From: Theobroma cacao | Lineage: Eukaryota; Streptophyta; Magnoliopsida; Malvales; Malvaceae | DNA: 64,000 nucleotides | Direction of reading: 5' to 3' | Assembly (NCBI RefSeq): GCF_000208745.1 | Contig: NC_030856.1 | Coordinates: 2,936,105 to 3,000,104 of the forward strand | Part shown: piece by piece, positions 1-13,600 of the stretch | Layout of the letters: each line of letters opens with the position of its first letter | How positions within the stretch are numbered: the first letter of the stretch is position 1 | Position numbers and translations under genes: made by a program | Notes under the pieces: generated by a model | What the model was told of the DNA's origin: nothing | Seen by the model: only the letters and a program-made list of their open reading frames with translations | Databases searched by the model: none

Positions 1-1294
1 CAACATTTCTTAATGGAATCTAAACGCGGTATCCCACTAGTAAGTGGGAAATGCAATGCACAAGCAAAAGGAAACTTCTTAGGATTCCTCTGTTGATGTA
101 GAAATTTGTGAAAGTTCTTTGAGGTTGTCTCTCCAGGAAACTTCCCCAAAGTTTTCTTGAGAAGAAAAGTCTTTCTTTGTATGAAGATTCTTAGCAACTT
201 TGCTTGGTTGATGAGTTTATGTGGTGGGAGTGGGGGAGGGGTGTTTAATTTCTGATATAAAAAGGAGCTTTAAATGACCTGGCAGAAACTTCTGGCTTCA
301 ACTGGCAGGTTGACTGAAACATAAACAGTAGAATCCAAAGCTGCTGGTCCTTAAATATAAATAGTAATCGCCATGTTGTTGATGAAGACAGATCTTGGTT
401 ACTTTACCAGGGTCTTTGATCGATGTAAACAAAGCAATAAAAAGAAATTGATTACCACATGTTCAAAGGCTTGATGAAAGTAGTTGATCTGCAGAAAATG
501 TTAATTTTTCTAGGCAATAACAATGATTTGAGAACTATCTATATTTGTTCAATAAGATATTGTTGGAGAAACTATGCTGAGCTTTGAATGAAATAAGTAG
601 GGCCAGACAGACTAGTACATTTAGTAGGTTTAAACAATAAAAAAAGCTCCTATGGTAATTTATTTAACTGAGTACTCATGGGAGTTGATGCTAAATGAGT
701 TGGATTTTTTGACCATATCAGCTCACCAAGTTATATGCTGCGTGAAAGAAAAAAAAAACAATTGAGATTGGGTCTAGGATCAATTAAATTTCTGCTAGCC
801 TTAAGAGCTTGTTTGGACCTAAATCAAAGATTAAAAATTCATTTCACTGCAATAGTGCAGAGCTTTTTTAGTAAATAACTCTGTTATTAAAGCAACCCCT
901 GTAAATTCAGAACTCCATCTCTATGCTTTGAGGATTTTACTATGACTGTGCCAAGAAGGCTAAGTGAAGGTTTACTTTCAAGGCATTAAGCCCTATACCC
1001 CAAGATAAAAAAAGTTAGCAAATATTGTTCAAATTTCTGATTTGTTCAGAACAAGATTTAAGATGAATGTATATGCTTATCATAACTATTAAGAGTGAAC
1101 TCTCACATATTATAATCTGAATCTGCTGAGTTGATCATTTGAAAGCATAAATGTCTACATCTACAGTGCAAGCCAATTACCGAGCTCGAAGTAGTTATTC
1201 GGCAAGTAAATACCAAACTCTTTGCTCATATCTACAAAATCGTATATGGTGGATTCCATCTTCATCAAATGGCTTCAGCTCATAACTTTAAGGT
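1..1294. other. Intergenic, downstream flank of the ABCB gene
   Basis: No reading frame here resembles a known protein. The part just below 1294 should hold the 3' untranslated region of the minus-strand ABCB gene. The rest is AT-rich sequence with no recognisable repeat or RNA gene. Confidence 0.5.
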
Positions 1295-4200
1295 TTACCG
1301 GTAAGGAGAATTCCCACCCTGAAGTTTTATCAGTGAATAGTATGCACCTTTACGACCCAAGGAAGTTAGTTCATTGTGGGACCCTTGTTCTACAACTTTC
1401 CCGTTCTTGATGACGGCAATGGTATCAGCTTTCTGTATGGTTGATAGCCGGTGACCAACGGTTACACATGTTCTGCCAACCATCATCTTCTCGAGTGCTT
1501 CTTGAACTAAGCTCTCCGACACACTGTCAAGTGCACTAGTGGCCTCATCAAGCAGCAGAATTGAAGGGTTCTTCACTATTGCACGTGCCAGTGCGATCCT
1601 CTGTTTCTGACCCCCGGATAGCTGAACTCCTCTCTCGCCACAGTTTGTGTCATAGCCATCTTTCATTCCACTGCAAATGTCATAACAAGTACCTTAACAA
1701 ACAAAGAGGGTGCCTAGGCAGTAGAATAGGGTTTGTGAGGAAAGAAAAAATGGGGTTGTTCATTGACTAGAAGTAACAAAAAACAAACTCCTATTCTGGG
1801 TCAGATCATATCTAAGAGGCTTCATCATCCGGAAGACTGATCAATCAGATATCATTCTTGGCAGGATATTTGCAGCAGCAGTTTCTAGATTATCAGTAGA
1901 TACAAACTTAACTTCAGTGATTGGTTTGGAGGGTTTAAGTTTGACATGATAGGCGCCCCTGCCTCCAATGTGTAGAAGGGATACAAGGGAAGGACCTAGC
2001 TTTCTGTTAGAGACAATTCAGATAATGACTAGCCTAGTCCATTGAGTTTAGTCATTCTTTAGGGTGATTTAGTGATTTTCATCTTCAGGAAACCTTGCTG
2101 GGTTAGCCAACTTTCAGCCTAATCCGAAGTTAAGGATGCAGGTAGAGGTCATACTGCCTACTTCTGCTAGGTAGCAGTAGATATGAATCTACATTGATTA
2201 CAGCTTCAACCAATTTTAAACTTTTCCTTAGTGATTTTATATATCAAACAGAACTAGAATGCAGTTCCCATACCTTATAAATTCATGAGCATTGGCAAGC
2301 TTTGCAGCCTTTCTTATCTCGGATTCTTTAGCTTTCTGTTTTCCATAGGCAATGTTTTCGCGGATAGTTCCTGCAAACAGGGTTGGCTCCTGACTGACAA
2401 GTGCGATATGGGATCTCAGCAGTCTCAAATTATAGTTCTTTATATCCTCTCCATCTATGGCCACTGATCCCTTGATTGGATCGTAAAACCTTTCAATAAG
2501 CCCGATAATGGTAGATTTTCCTGAACCACTTTGTCCCACTAGTGCCACTGTCCTCCCTGCTTCGATTTGAAGGTTCAGACCCTTAAAGATCAACTGGTCA
2601 GGTCTGGCTGGGTACGCAAAGAACACATTTTTCAGCTCTATCCGGCCCTTAATGGCCTTTTTGATATCCAGACGACATGTATTATCAGGATCAATCTCAC
2701 TTTTCCTGTCAAGAATAGAGAAAACTGATCGAATGGCACTGCTTCCTTTAGATAAATCATTAGTCATGCTTCCAGCTTCAGCAATGACATAAGCAGTAAA
2801 TAGCAACACCAGGAACGCTTGGAAAAGGTGCTCTGATGTTATTAACTCTTGTGTCAATAGTCTCCCACCATACCAATAAGCTAATGCTGTAGAGGCTGTG
2901 TTGAAAAATTGCGAGCTAAATAGGCCTAAACCTGAAAGCCAGGAGTGCCTGACACTTTCATCCTTGGGACCCTTTAAGGTGTCCTTGAAAAGCCCCAGCA
3001 TTCTTTTCTGAGAAGAAAAAGCAGTAATAGTTCTGTGGTTTACAACAGCTTCACTTGCTAGTTGGCTTCCTTCCTTCTGTGCTTTTTGGGCTTTTACTGC
3101 CACACTCTTCATCAAGACGCTCCTTGAAAAAAAGCTCCCAACAACTAGTGGTTGAACTGCAATCATCACAAGTGATAGTCTCCAACTAAGTTTAAGTGCT
3201 ACTGCATAAGCAAAAATAGACCCAAAAATTGCTTGAACCAGCAATGACATTCGGTCCCCAACAAGGGAGCGAACCATGTTGGCTTCAGTAGCCAATCTTG
3301 TGCAAATTGCAGCACTTGTGTTTTCTTCTTCATCAAACCAGCTAACCTCAAATGTCATCAACTTTTGAAGAAACATCTCCCGTACCCTTTTTGTCAACTT
3401 CTCTCCCATGACTGAAAAATTGTAGTGTTGGAGGAGACTGGATGTAAAGTTGAGAGCAGCTATGCCTATGAAAATGAATGACAAGGTGCTGGATTTTGAC
3501 TTGATTTCAGATTTGTCTGTGCGGAAGTAAATTGATATAAGTAAACCCACACAGTACGCATTTATGGGCTGAACTGCTCCTGAGCCAACTGCAGCCAGAC
3601 TTCCAATCAAGGCTCTTCCCCACTCTGGTGCATTCATTTTCAACAGACGCCACTGGGACGGAGCAGGATAAGCTAGTTGCTTTAAGTTTTCATCATAACT
3701 GTCATCATCAGGGTCATATTGGATGGTGTAGGAATAGGGTGTTCCCACAGATAGAGCAGGGCTGAAAGGGTTTAATGCTGGAGTACTTGGAGCACTTGAT
3801 CTATAACTCATTGGGCTTTGTGCAGCATGCATCCTGTGGTGATATCTTCGTTCAGTTTGGTAATTTGAATCATCAGAAGCTTCATTTTGCAATGCCATTT
3901 TCTGTAACTCTACCATCCGGTAGTATTCTCCGCCTTCTCCACCATTCATTTGCATTAGTTCATCATGTGACCCGGATTCAATTACTCTACCAGCTTGAAG
4001 GACCACAATTAGATTTGCATTTCGGATTGTTGATAGGCGGTGAGCAATGATGATTGATGTCCTTCCTACTGATGCCTTGTCAATTGCTTCCTGCACTATC
4101 CTTTCAGCTTGTGCGTCCAGTGCACTAGTAGCTTCATCGAGAAGCAAGATTTTAGGGTCCCTGATTAAAGCCCTAGCTATGGCAATTCTCTGCTTCTGGC

Positions 4201-6829
4201 CACCAGACATCTGAAACCCAAATTGACCAACCTGGAAATCCTCACAGCTTTCATGTTACTATTAAAGGCTTATAAGTTTGTTTTAGAATTAACTCAAATA
4301 TAGTAATTTGAAAACAGTTCCTGATTGACAGAGTAGAAGTTAGCTTACATGAGTTTCATATCCCTCAGGTAACTTGACAATGAAGTCATGGGCATTAGCT
4401 GCCTTAGCTGCATTTATTACATCCTCCATTGATGCTCCTTCTTTCCCAAACAGTATGTTTTCTTTTATGGATGTTGCAAACAGTACAGGTTCCTGGCTAA
4501 CTAGACCCATTTGAGATCTCAACCATTTCAGCTGAAGTCTCCTTATTTTGTATCCATCCAAGAAAACTTCTCCTTCAATAGGATCATAAAATCTTTGAAG
4601 CAATGCAATGGTTGTGGACTTGCCAGAACCACTGCCTCCAACAAGACCTACAGACTTACCAGCAGGAATTCGAAGATTTAAACCTTGCAAGACTGGTGTA
4701 TCAGGTCTTGATGGATAACTAAAATAGATGCCCTTAAACTCAATTTCTCCTCTTACATATGATAAAGCCTTTCCTTTCCTATCTTCTGTGTCTATGGTAG
4801 GAACACGGTTAATCATCTCGAAAATCCTAGTAGCAGCAACAGTTGCCTCAGTGATGCCAGTTAAATTTGGTAGTGCACCCAAGACGCTCCTGCAATGTAG
4901 AACCAAAACAATAATGAGTTAAAAGTTCAATCAGGATATTAGAAAATAAAGTCCACCATAAAGAAAGTAACTCACAATCCTCCCATTATGACATTGATTC
5001 CAGCTACAAAAACTGAGCCACCTTTTTCTCCTTTTTCAGTAACTAAATAAGTCCCTACCCATGCCTGAAAAGCCCATCCTAGATAAATGCTTCCCATACT
5101 TCCCATCAGCAAGCCCTTTGCCAAACCTTGCTTTACTCCCAATTCCAAAGTCTTTTCAAGGGCACGGCTGAACTTATCTAGTGTTTGATTCTCTGCTACA
5201 TATGAATATACAGTTCTTATCGAGGAAATTGCTTGTTCTGCAATCCCACCAGCAATACCATAAGATTCAATCATCTTCATTATCACATCCATCATAAGCT
5301 TCCCAAATACAAGTCCAGGAACAATGAACAACAGTGTGAAAGGCAGGGCAGCTAAGGTAAGTTTCCATGACAGTGTGAAGGCAACAACGAGGCAGAAGAA
5401 GAAAGTCGAAAGGAATGCGAGGCAGTCAGGTATCTACAAGCAGGAAAAAGGAATATTATTAGAACAGCATACTGATGAAGAATATGTTCTAAATAACTCT
5501 AATAACAAACCTTCAAAGTATCATGTAGTAGCCAATAGTTCTTACATGGTTAAAGAAATGATCTATCTATTGACTACTATAACGCATTCCCTTTCTGGGA
5601 TTACTTGGATAGATAAATCAAGTTATTACTCTTTCCAGGAGAAAGTGCAGTGTTTCCCCTGAGTTTACAACATTGAATGAGTTTTGTGTGCAAAAGAATA
5701 ATGCTACATGATCCAGACCTTCTCACATATTGCAACTTGAATTGCATTGGCATCAGCAGATATGGTTGACACAACTTGGAAGGTTGTGGACGAGCCAGCT
5801 TCCTGAGTGTCAAAGAAGCCAACTTCCTGTCTAAGGACAGATTTCAGGTATTCTGTCCTTATTCTGGAAGTCTGTCTCTCAGCAGTTCGTGTCCAACAAA
5901 TTCCTTCTGTAAGTATAAATGGCATCACAAGGAAGCAAAGCACGTTATTTTTTATCCAATTTTTATGACTACCTCTTTGTTATGAAAAGTCTCTGCCGAA
6001 AGTTATTAGACTTGCAACTTACCAACAAAAGCAGAAAGTCCAACTCCAATTGCAACATAGAGCAGCCTAAGTGCAAACTGCAGAATAGAATTTACAGTGG
6101 CAGAGTTAACAAAGTAATTAAGTATCACAATTGAAGTTCTTGATGCAATGATGAGATAGGTGTTACAAAAACATTCTGGTATATTCGTTTCATAAGGTTC
6201 CTTCATTTTTTCCTAGCAATTCTTCAATTAGTTACAAAAGATCCATTTTGTTTGTATATTACCATGGATTTCAACAAGTTTCCAAGAGGAATAATAGTGC
6301 AGAGTGGATACAAAGTGTTTATATAAAGTATCCCACATGCACTTACACCATTGATAACTTCAAGAATCTAAAGAGAATTCAGTTTAATCTACTTAATACT
6401 TTAACTTCAAACACCAAACCACAATTCAAAACAGAGCAAATACAACTTAAATGATGAAAACCTGTCTGATGGTTCATCATAAATGGAGATAGGAGTCAAT
6501 TTTATCCATGTAAATAGCTCGGATTTGCTGCTAGGCAGCTCTGAAGGCCATAGCTTTACCTTTGGTCATATCTTTACATATCCTGAGAATGCAACAGCTA
6601 TTGACTAAAACAATAAATGTCATGAGAGGAACTTAATGGCACATACCTTATCTACAGTATCATTAGACAATGTGATATTAGTATTTCCATATTCATTGAT
6701 CACTTTGCTAAGTACAAACATTGTAAGAGGGTACTGCAATCCATCTCCAATGCTGCCTAAAGTTCCCAAAAACATCAACAGCTTGTCCAAACCATCAGCA
6801 TACTGGAACATGCCATCTTTGGCAGCCAT
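1295..6829 (-). CDS. ABC transporter B family (MDR/P-glycoprotein) full-size exporter
   Basis: An ATP-driven membrane exporter of the plant ABCB15/ABCB8-like group; the substrate cannot be read from sequence. Seven exons join in phase: 6647-6829, 6023-6077, 5719-5906, 4976-5433, 4349-4889, 2274-4231 and 1295-1670, giving 1252 aa, normal for a TMD-NBD-TMD-NBD protein. NBD1 has Walker A GGSGSGKS (about 379-386), signature MSGGQKQ (483-489), Walker B ILLLDE (503-508) and AHRLST. NBD2 has Walker A GQSGSGKS (1041-1048), signature LSGGQKQ (1145-1151) and Walker B ILLLDE (1165-1170). Its H-loop reads GHRLST, with Gly where Ala is usual. The linker between the halves is rich in Ser, Pro and Asp. The donor after the exon ending at 5719 is a weak GTCTGG, but the protein alignment supports it. 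The start is the first ATG before [13 protein letters not shown], typical of the family. The gene looks intact. Confidence 0.93.
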
Positions 6830-9183
6830 ATTCTATGTTCCTTTCAGGAGAAATGAGCCCTTACCTTGTGATTATAGTTTACTTCAATTCTAATTGAGGC
6901 TTACATTACATTTTATATGCAGGACTATGTACTGTTATCCACATTCTAATTTGCAGGCAGAATCTATCTTACTGTCTTACTCGAGTCCCCTTTTTACGCC
7001 AACGCCATATGGAATGAATTAATGTGTTTTTAATTTGGCCGGTTTATGGGTATATCTTGGCGGCAGAATGAATGTTGGTTTCAATAATTCCAACCAGTCA
7101 TGTAGCTAAGGATAATTTTGTTTCATTATCAAGGTCATACAAAGCAAATCAAATAACTAATATTCTGAAATTAGCTGGGAAACCTTGATTTGATGATGCT
7201 GAGGCAAATCAGATGCAGTAGAATTTTTCTTCTGCAAAATGTGATAACCTTGTTTTGTTGGGCCAGGCTCACCTATTTTATATTCAGAAGATTGGCATTT
7301 GTTTTCACGTTTTATGCATTTAGCAACTTTTGTACCAAGAAACAAAGACAAAAATTTAGAGTATTAAATTGCACATGGTCCTTGGAAATTCATGGAGCTG
7401 CCTCCTTTGGAAACTGAAACTTGTTTTACTTTCCAAGCTATAGCAATTTGTTCACATCTTTCCATTGTCTTTTTCCTTCATGCAATTCTCTGTGATTTTG
7501 AGCTTTGGTCAAGTCCAATCTTGGACCCCCTTGAAAGAGTCTATGTTGCCCAATGATATTGAATCTGTCACCTGGGATGATTTTTTCCCAATATATATCT
7601 AAAGAGGCAGGCCAGTGAGAATTTGACGCACAAGGGTTGCGTAGAGCCAGGTTAGAAAAGGGAATATACCTTATTAGTCTCTGCAAAACTTGGTTCATTC
7701 ATAATATTTTTTATTGTGAGAATATAATGCTCCATGTTGGGGATACTCTAAGATCACAGTAGGATAAAAGGGAATCCAATTTGCTTAACTTATACTGAAA
7801 ACTTCAGTGAGAAAACTTCCACACTGGCAAGACATAGCATTTCACACCCTCATTTAAACAAGGCCAGTGTTTATATCTTAATACAAAAATTTTTGTAGAG
7901 ATGAACATTTCATGGCAAACCTAGAAAAGGAGCTCCTTCTTAAAATTGAGAAGGTTTGTTTTTTGCTGAAGTTGGAGGAAGTTTGCAGGACTTAATGCCG
8001 AATCCTATGAAAATTTTCACCACTTGTTGTATAGGCTTTGTGACTAACTCAATCATCAAGGTAAAGGAAGTTTTCCCAAAATGGGTTCATGCAAGAAAAG
8101 ATATGACCTCTAATGCACCAACAAGGCCTAAGACAAATTTTATTGCCAGAATCTTACCATGTCCAGGTTATATCAAGGGAAAAATGCATCCGTTAATGTG
8201 AACTGATATGCCAAGGTCCTTAAGCCTCTACAGAGAGGACAAAGGATGAGATGAAACTCCTACAAGAGACGGCTACTCCAGTTAGAAATGTTATTAGTTA
8301 ACCAATGAAAATTGGGAAGATCAAAAACGTTGATGAACCACTAACAATTGACAGCTTCTGGCAGATTCTACTGAAGCAAGAATACACCTCATAACACAAG
8401 AATAGGCGTCCAGGCTAATTCCACACTCATCAAGTTGGTTGCCTATATTCTTGTTTAATTCATCACTGCAGTCAACAGTCACTGAACTTCTTTTACTAAA
8501 TGAAAATGACTCCGTGTCCAAGGGTGAAAGTTGAGATATACCCTGAAAGATAGTCAGTCATCAGGTAAGATGCTTCTTTGTCAGCAGTGTGTTGTCTACA
8601 TATACTTAATACATATTCAAGCTATATGTCTCAGTCTGTATTTACATGAGACTACGACATTCTACAGGCATTTTTTTCTACTAATATGCTTTCCAGAACC
8701 TTTAAAAAGACAGAATAGGAGTAAGCTCACAGACCAGTTACATGACCAAAAATTTGTTTATTGGTTTTTAGTTTAGGGATCAGAAATGGTAGGTCATCCA
8801 GGGAAAAGGTAACATCACATTTGCCAAGATAAACACCGATATCTTTATTGTCAAATTAAAATAAGTCATCGGACATAAAACAGATGCACAGACAACCTTA
8901 CACCATCATAACATGAAAATAAAGAAGGTGAGCATTATTGCCCAGAAGAAGGATCGTCTGTGTTGACAAACGATCACAAGTTATGAGCCTGCTCATGGCA
9001 AAGAGAAAGGTGCAAGATCTCCATGTGGTGAACATAAGACAGTTGGAGACGTTTGTTCATCCTCTGAAGCTCCTTTCTGCAATAAATATACGAAGATTAT
9101 GTTGATTCAGAGTTCAAGATGAATAAGTAACAAACGAGTAAAAGAAGCAAAAGATAACAAGAGATATACAGAGAGTTGTTTAT
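6830..9183. other. Intergenic, ABCB upstream flank and F-box 3' region
   Basis: No reading frame over 2.3 kb shows family features. The upper part should hold the ABCB promoter and leader, and 8.8-9.18 kb probably holds 3' untranslated sequence of the minus-strand F-box gene. No repeat or RNA gene was recognised. Confidence 0.45.
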
Positions 9184-10664
9184 TTAAATGCTCCTTTTGT
9201 TGGAAATGTCCTCTGTCTGAGGATCCATGCGTCCATCACCTGTAAGGGAAGAAGATTCAAGCATTGTTAACTTATATATAAATTAGAACTAATCATGACC
9301 TCATGTTGCCTGTTTTTCCTTTTTCTGCTTTACAACATGAAGAGAAATGCATCTATGTTTAAGTCCATGAAAATAGCTAATCAAAGCTAAAGTCTGGCTG
9401 GTCTCTATTAGACTTTCAAACTGTTTCTAAATGGTATCAGACTAGGATTTAAACCATAAAATGGTGTCAATAAGTCCATCATAACATAAAATAACATTCA
9501 GAAATGAATTTATGACTTACATGAGAGAAGGCTTTCTGTGTATGCAACAGCAACTGGAAATTTCTTTTCAGAAGTGTCGTTCAAATCAAGCTCCCTCCAA
9601 AACCTCTGGTCCAGATCATAAATATAATAATGATTTGAAGTTATAAAGAAAATTTCATTCTCCCTTGCAACTACAAACTCAACACATTCATCATTTGAGA
9701 AGGGAACAGGATCACTGCATTTCAGTTCCCATTTAGGCTTATCCTTGTCTTCTAAAATCCATATATTCACAATCTCATCTTCATCATATACAGCAACTAG
9801 GGATAAACCGCCTTCAAGATCAACCAAGTATGAGTGTTCAGTGACCTCTTTCGGAAGCTCAATAGTTCCAAAGTTTTCGTCGATGTCAACTGTAAGGATA
9901 GAGCCAGGGGTCATGTGATCTTCGTCTGAAGCAATGAACCAATATATCTTTCCATTGACAAAAACATGGTTGGACCCCAGGGGGCTATGGCTAGATTGCA
10001 TAGGACAATAAGGTACACGACCTATAACACTCCAGGATCCAGTGCTCGATGAATATACCTCACATTGACGACGGTTAGCACGGGATTGACGTTTAGCAAG
10101 AGATATGCGCTTGGCACAGAAAAATCGAAATATCTTGTACTCGTTGATCTGTGGACCAAAAGCAACTCCAATGGAAGGTTTTTCTTCGGATGCGCTACCT
10201 TTCGGAAGTAATAGAGCCTTTCTAGTGACAGGATTGCAGATGCGGATTTCCAGATCAGTTACATCCTCAACTATCATGCCTGAGTCCACCTTCCAGGTAT
10301 AGTTGATACAACAGAGCAGACCATCAAAGGAACAAATGATGGCAAGGGGAGAAAGATTGTCACAATACGGAAAGGTAATTCTTTTAGTGATTTCATCACC
10401 GTCCTTCACCAAATATAATGTCATCATCATATCCATGTAAGGATAAACTATGTAAATGGAGTGGTTTTTAGACCACAGTAGCCGCAAATCAATGAAAGCC
10501 TGACTACTTATCAACTGACACCAGTGCTTGCAAACAGATTTGCATGCTAAAAGTGACTTAACTGGAAGCCTTGACAGTATATTGGCAAGCACATTTTCTG
10601 CATATTCTACCTCATACCATTTATCAGTTATGCAATGAGCACATTCGTCACCTGTTTCACCCAT
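9184..10664 (-). CDS. F-box protein with C-terminal F-box-associated (FBA) domain
   Basis: A predicted substrate receptor of an SCF ubiquitin ligase: the F-box binds SKP1 and the FBA region holds the target. The F-box is near the N terminus (ENVLANILSRLPVKSLLACK, then VCKHW). A beta-rich FBA-type domain follows (ICSFDGLLCC; ICNPVTRKALLLP; GSWSVIGRVPY; VNGKIYWFIA). The first in-frame ATG is at 10664; the frame is open further upstream only through TTG, as far as a splice acceptor near 10739, so a 5' leader intron is likely. The main exon runs 9521-10664. A perfect donor (GTAAGT) lies just before an in-frame TAA at 9510-9512. Splicing to an acceptor above 9239 would add 18 codons and end at 9184. 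Without that splice the protein ends at 9510. The specific target is unknown. Confidence 0.83.
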
Positions 10665-13600
10665 TTCTAACCTCTCTTCACCTTCTTTGTCCAATAAAAA
10701 AGCGACAACTGTCCTAAGATTGACATATGGGAACCATCTGCAAGATTAAGTCTAGTAGTTATTTTAGTTAAACATGCAGAAGACATCAACAACTTTTTTC
10801 CCATAACAAGTGCTGAGATTAATGATAGCTAATATTTATACATGAAAATGGAACGATTTTCTAAAATCTCTTTGTAAGATCAAAACACACTAATTTCCAA
10901 TCTGACAAAAACTTATTTTGAAAATGAGGGCAACAGATAGAGGAAAAGTAAAAAATCTCATTGAATTTTTATTTACAGTTCTGCGAGTATCATTGCATTT
11001 CCATTCAACACGCAACACACAACCTCATTGGTGGGTGATACTAAAAAAGTTGATAAGTGAAGCAATTTTCAAGGAGATGTAACAGATTTAAATTACGTTA
11101 CAGACACATCATTGTTACAGGCAGAACCTGGATCAAGGGCAAGGCCATTAGTCTAGACATGCATGGACATAGACATTATAGTAGCATAATAAATGCGTTG
11201 GCATGAAACAGTTAAAAGTAGTATTGCAAAAGAAAATTCTAGGAATTTAACAAAGGAACCAAAATGCTATCAAGAAAGCAAAGATGGAGAAAAACGAACA
11301 ATAAATACTTAAGAGAATGCAGGAGGAAGACACATTACAAAATTCAAATGCAACAGGTCTATGTTTGATTTTTGAATGGTGTGGCAAGCCTATTCTTTCA
11401 ATCTCACTATAATCAAAGCAATTTCATGCCTATTTCATAGCCTTCCAAAATAGTCATCCATATTTTAGTTTTCTTCATATATAATGTCAAAACATTGGTC
11501 ACATAAAACAAGTAATCTTATAAAAAGCTGTGATCAACATAGGGAACGATATTAACACAGCCTTGGTTTTAAAGAACCAAAAGTCCAATGTCTCCAACCA
11601 TGAGGTAAAGTTAGCCACAACTCACAATTCCTAATCAAGAATCCTCATCAGTCCATCAAATTTTTGAATAAAGGCATCAAAACCAGAAAGATATCGATTT
11701 TACAACTTTTAGACAACAAAAACATTGCAATCTCATGAGCAAGTGAACTGCAATTCTTCACAGCTCATCCTAAACTCAAGTTATAAAGTTTTGCCTCAAT
11801 TAGCAAGGATGTCACATACATAAATTTTTATTTATAGATGAATGATCGAATGCCAAGAAAACAACAGAAGGGGTTTGGGGACTCACAGATCTCATCTGGT
11901 TCGTCTGGCTGCCCTTGAGAAAAAGAGACTAGAGACCACTTCCTAATGAGGTAGAAAGAGAACTCCAGAACTTATAACGCTCATCTAACAACAACCTTTT
12001 CTTCAAAGTGGCAATCCAGGAGTTCATGCATTTTGACAAGTGGTAGGTTTGCACTGGAACAGATGACAAAGAATCCCAGGAGAGAAAGAAAGCTCAAATG
12101 GTAAATTTTATACTAAATTGCTGTTTAACAAATCAGTAAAAGTAAGGTTTTATATTTTTATGGTTCAAAAGGATTTTCTAGAAGTAATTTAATGACCTGG
12201 CCGTGAAGGTTAACAAGTAATTAAAGATTGTGCCTCTTCTAGTAACCGACAACCAAATATATGCCATGGTTAGCAAATAATAATGTGTATCATCAATTTC
12301 TTTCTCTTTTCCTCCATTTTACACCGTATCATATAAAGCATCACAGGTTAGAATATTCATTGATATCAATACTTTTGAAAGTGTCTTATGAAGAGAATAT
12401 ATAGCCAGCTATGTGTGATAATATTCTATATCAAGCTCTCTTCATAAAAACCACAAACCGAAGGCTCAAGGTCAACCTTCATCTCATTTCCTTATATATC
12501 AATTTTCAAGCTGAAAGTGTCAACAATGAACACAAACACATTCATGAGGAGAATTGAAGACTGTCTAATAGACAAGTTGACAGGTCAGCAAAAACAGGAC
12601 AAAACAGGGAAAGGACTCTCCAGTTCAGAATGGGAGAAATCATGTGAAAAAATAAGGAAAAACATGTCCATAACTTATGAACACAAGGAAAAAAAGTGAA
12701 AACAATACCACAAATGGCATCCTCCAAACTTCGGGTCTCTTATGGCCGTTAAAAATGTTTAAAGAAAAAACAATCATTTTAAGAGAACTCTTTTTTTTTT
12801 GATGGAAGTGTTCAATTATAGGTCCGGACTAATTTATGTTAAAAATACATGACACACATCATACAGTCCAAATTACTTTGCAATTTGCATGTCATCAGCC
12901 AGAGGTATTGTGTACAACTGGGAAGGCTAAATTGTGTTTTGTTGCTTACATTCTGCCGGCAAATAGATATGCAGTCCCGTGTGCATATGCATAAGCACAC
13001 ATCTAATGACAAAAATTGACACGGTGTAGTTGGTACAGGCAGAATGAATTAACTTCTAGACTCACAGTTATGTCATGCAAGATTACAGGCACTACCTGTC
13101 AAAGTTTCTTGTCTCTACATGATTCACTTGAGAATCTTCATATTACGGAAAGGTTTTTTTTTTAAATATACTTCTATAAAAGAAATGCAATATCACTTCC
13201 TTTCTAAATCTAGACAAGCCTGGATGAAAATATTTGAGTATACTTCTTTTTTGACACGATTTACTTGCCTGTTTTTTCATGTTTAGCAAGCCATACGGTT
13301 ATCATTTCGTAGTCTGACCTAACACATTTTAATTGCAGTTGATGAGAACATCAAAGAAAGTATTCTTCATTGGTAAGCCCCATGTACTTTCTGGCATTGG
13401 CATCAGGTTGTAAACTTCATCTTAAACGCAGTTGATGAGAAAATTAAATAGATACCTTGGAAGGAAGAAAATCATTCTCCGTATGTATTTAACTATCTAC
13501 CATAGTTAGTTTGTGGAAGCACCACAAAAATGGGCCATGCTTCCACTGTTCTTACCTTCAAGAAAGCAATCATTCATATGAGTGAGATATATAAGTAAAT

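Noticed and set aside
8321..8521. 66-codon minus-strand frame
   Set aside because: Contains some Cys residues but no recognised family, no splice partners and no repeat; length is within chance.
12517..12727. Paired 60-codon frames on both strands
   Set aside because: No motif; chance frames in a non-coding region.
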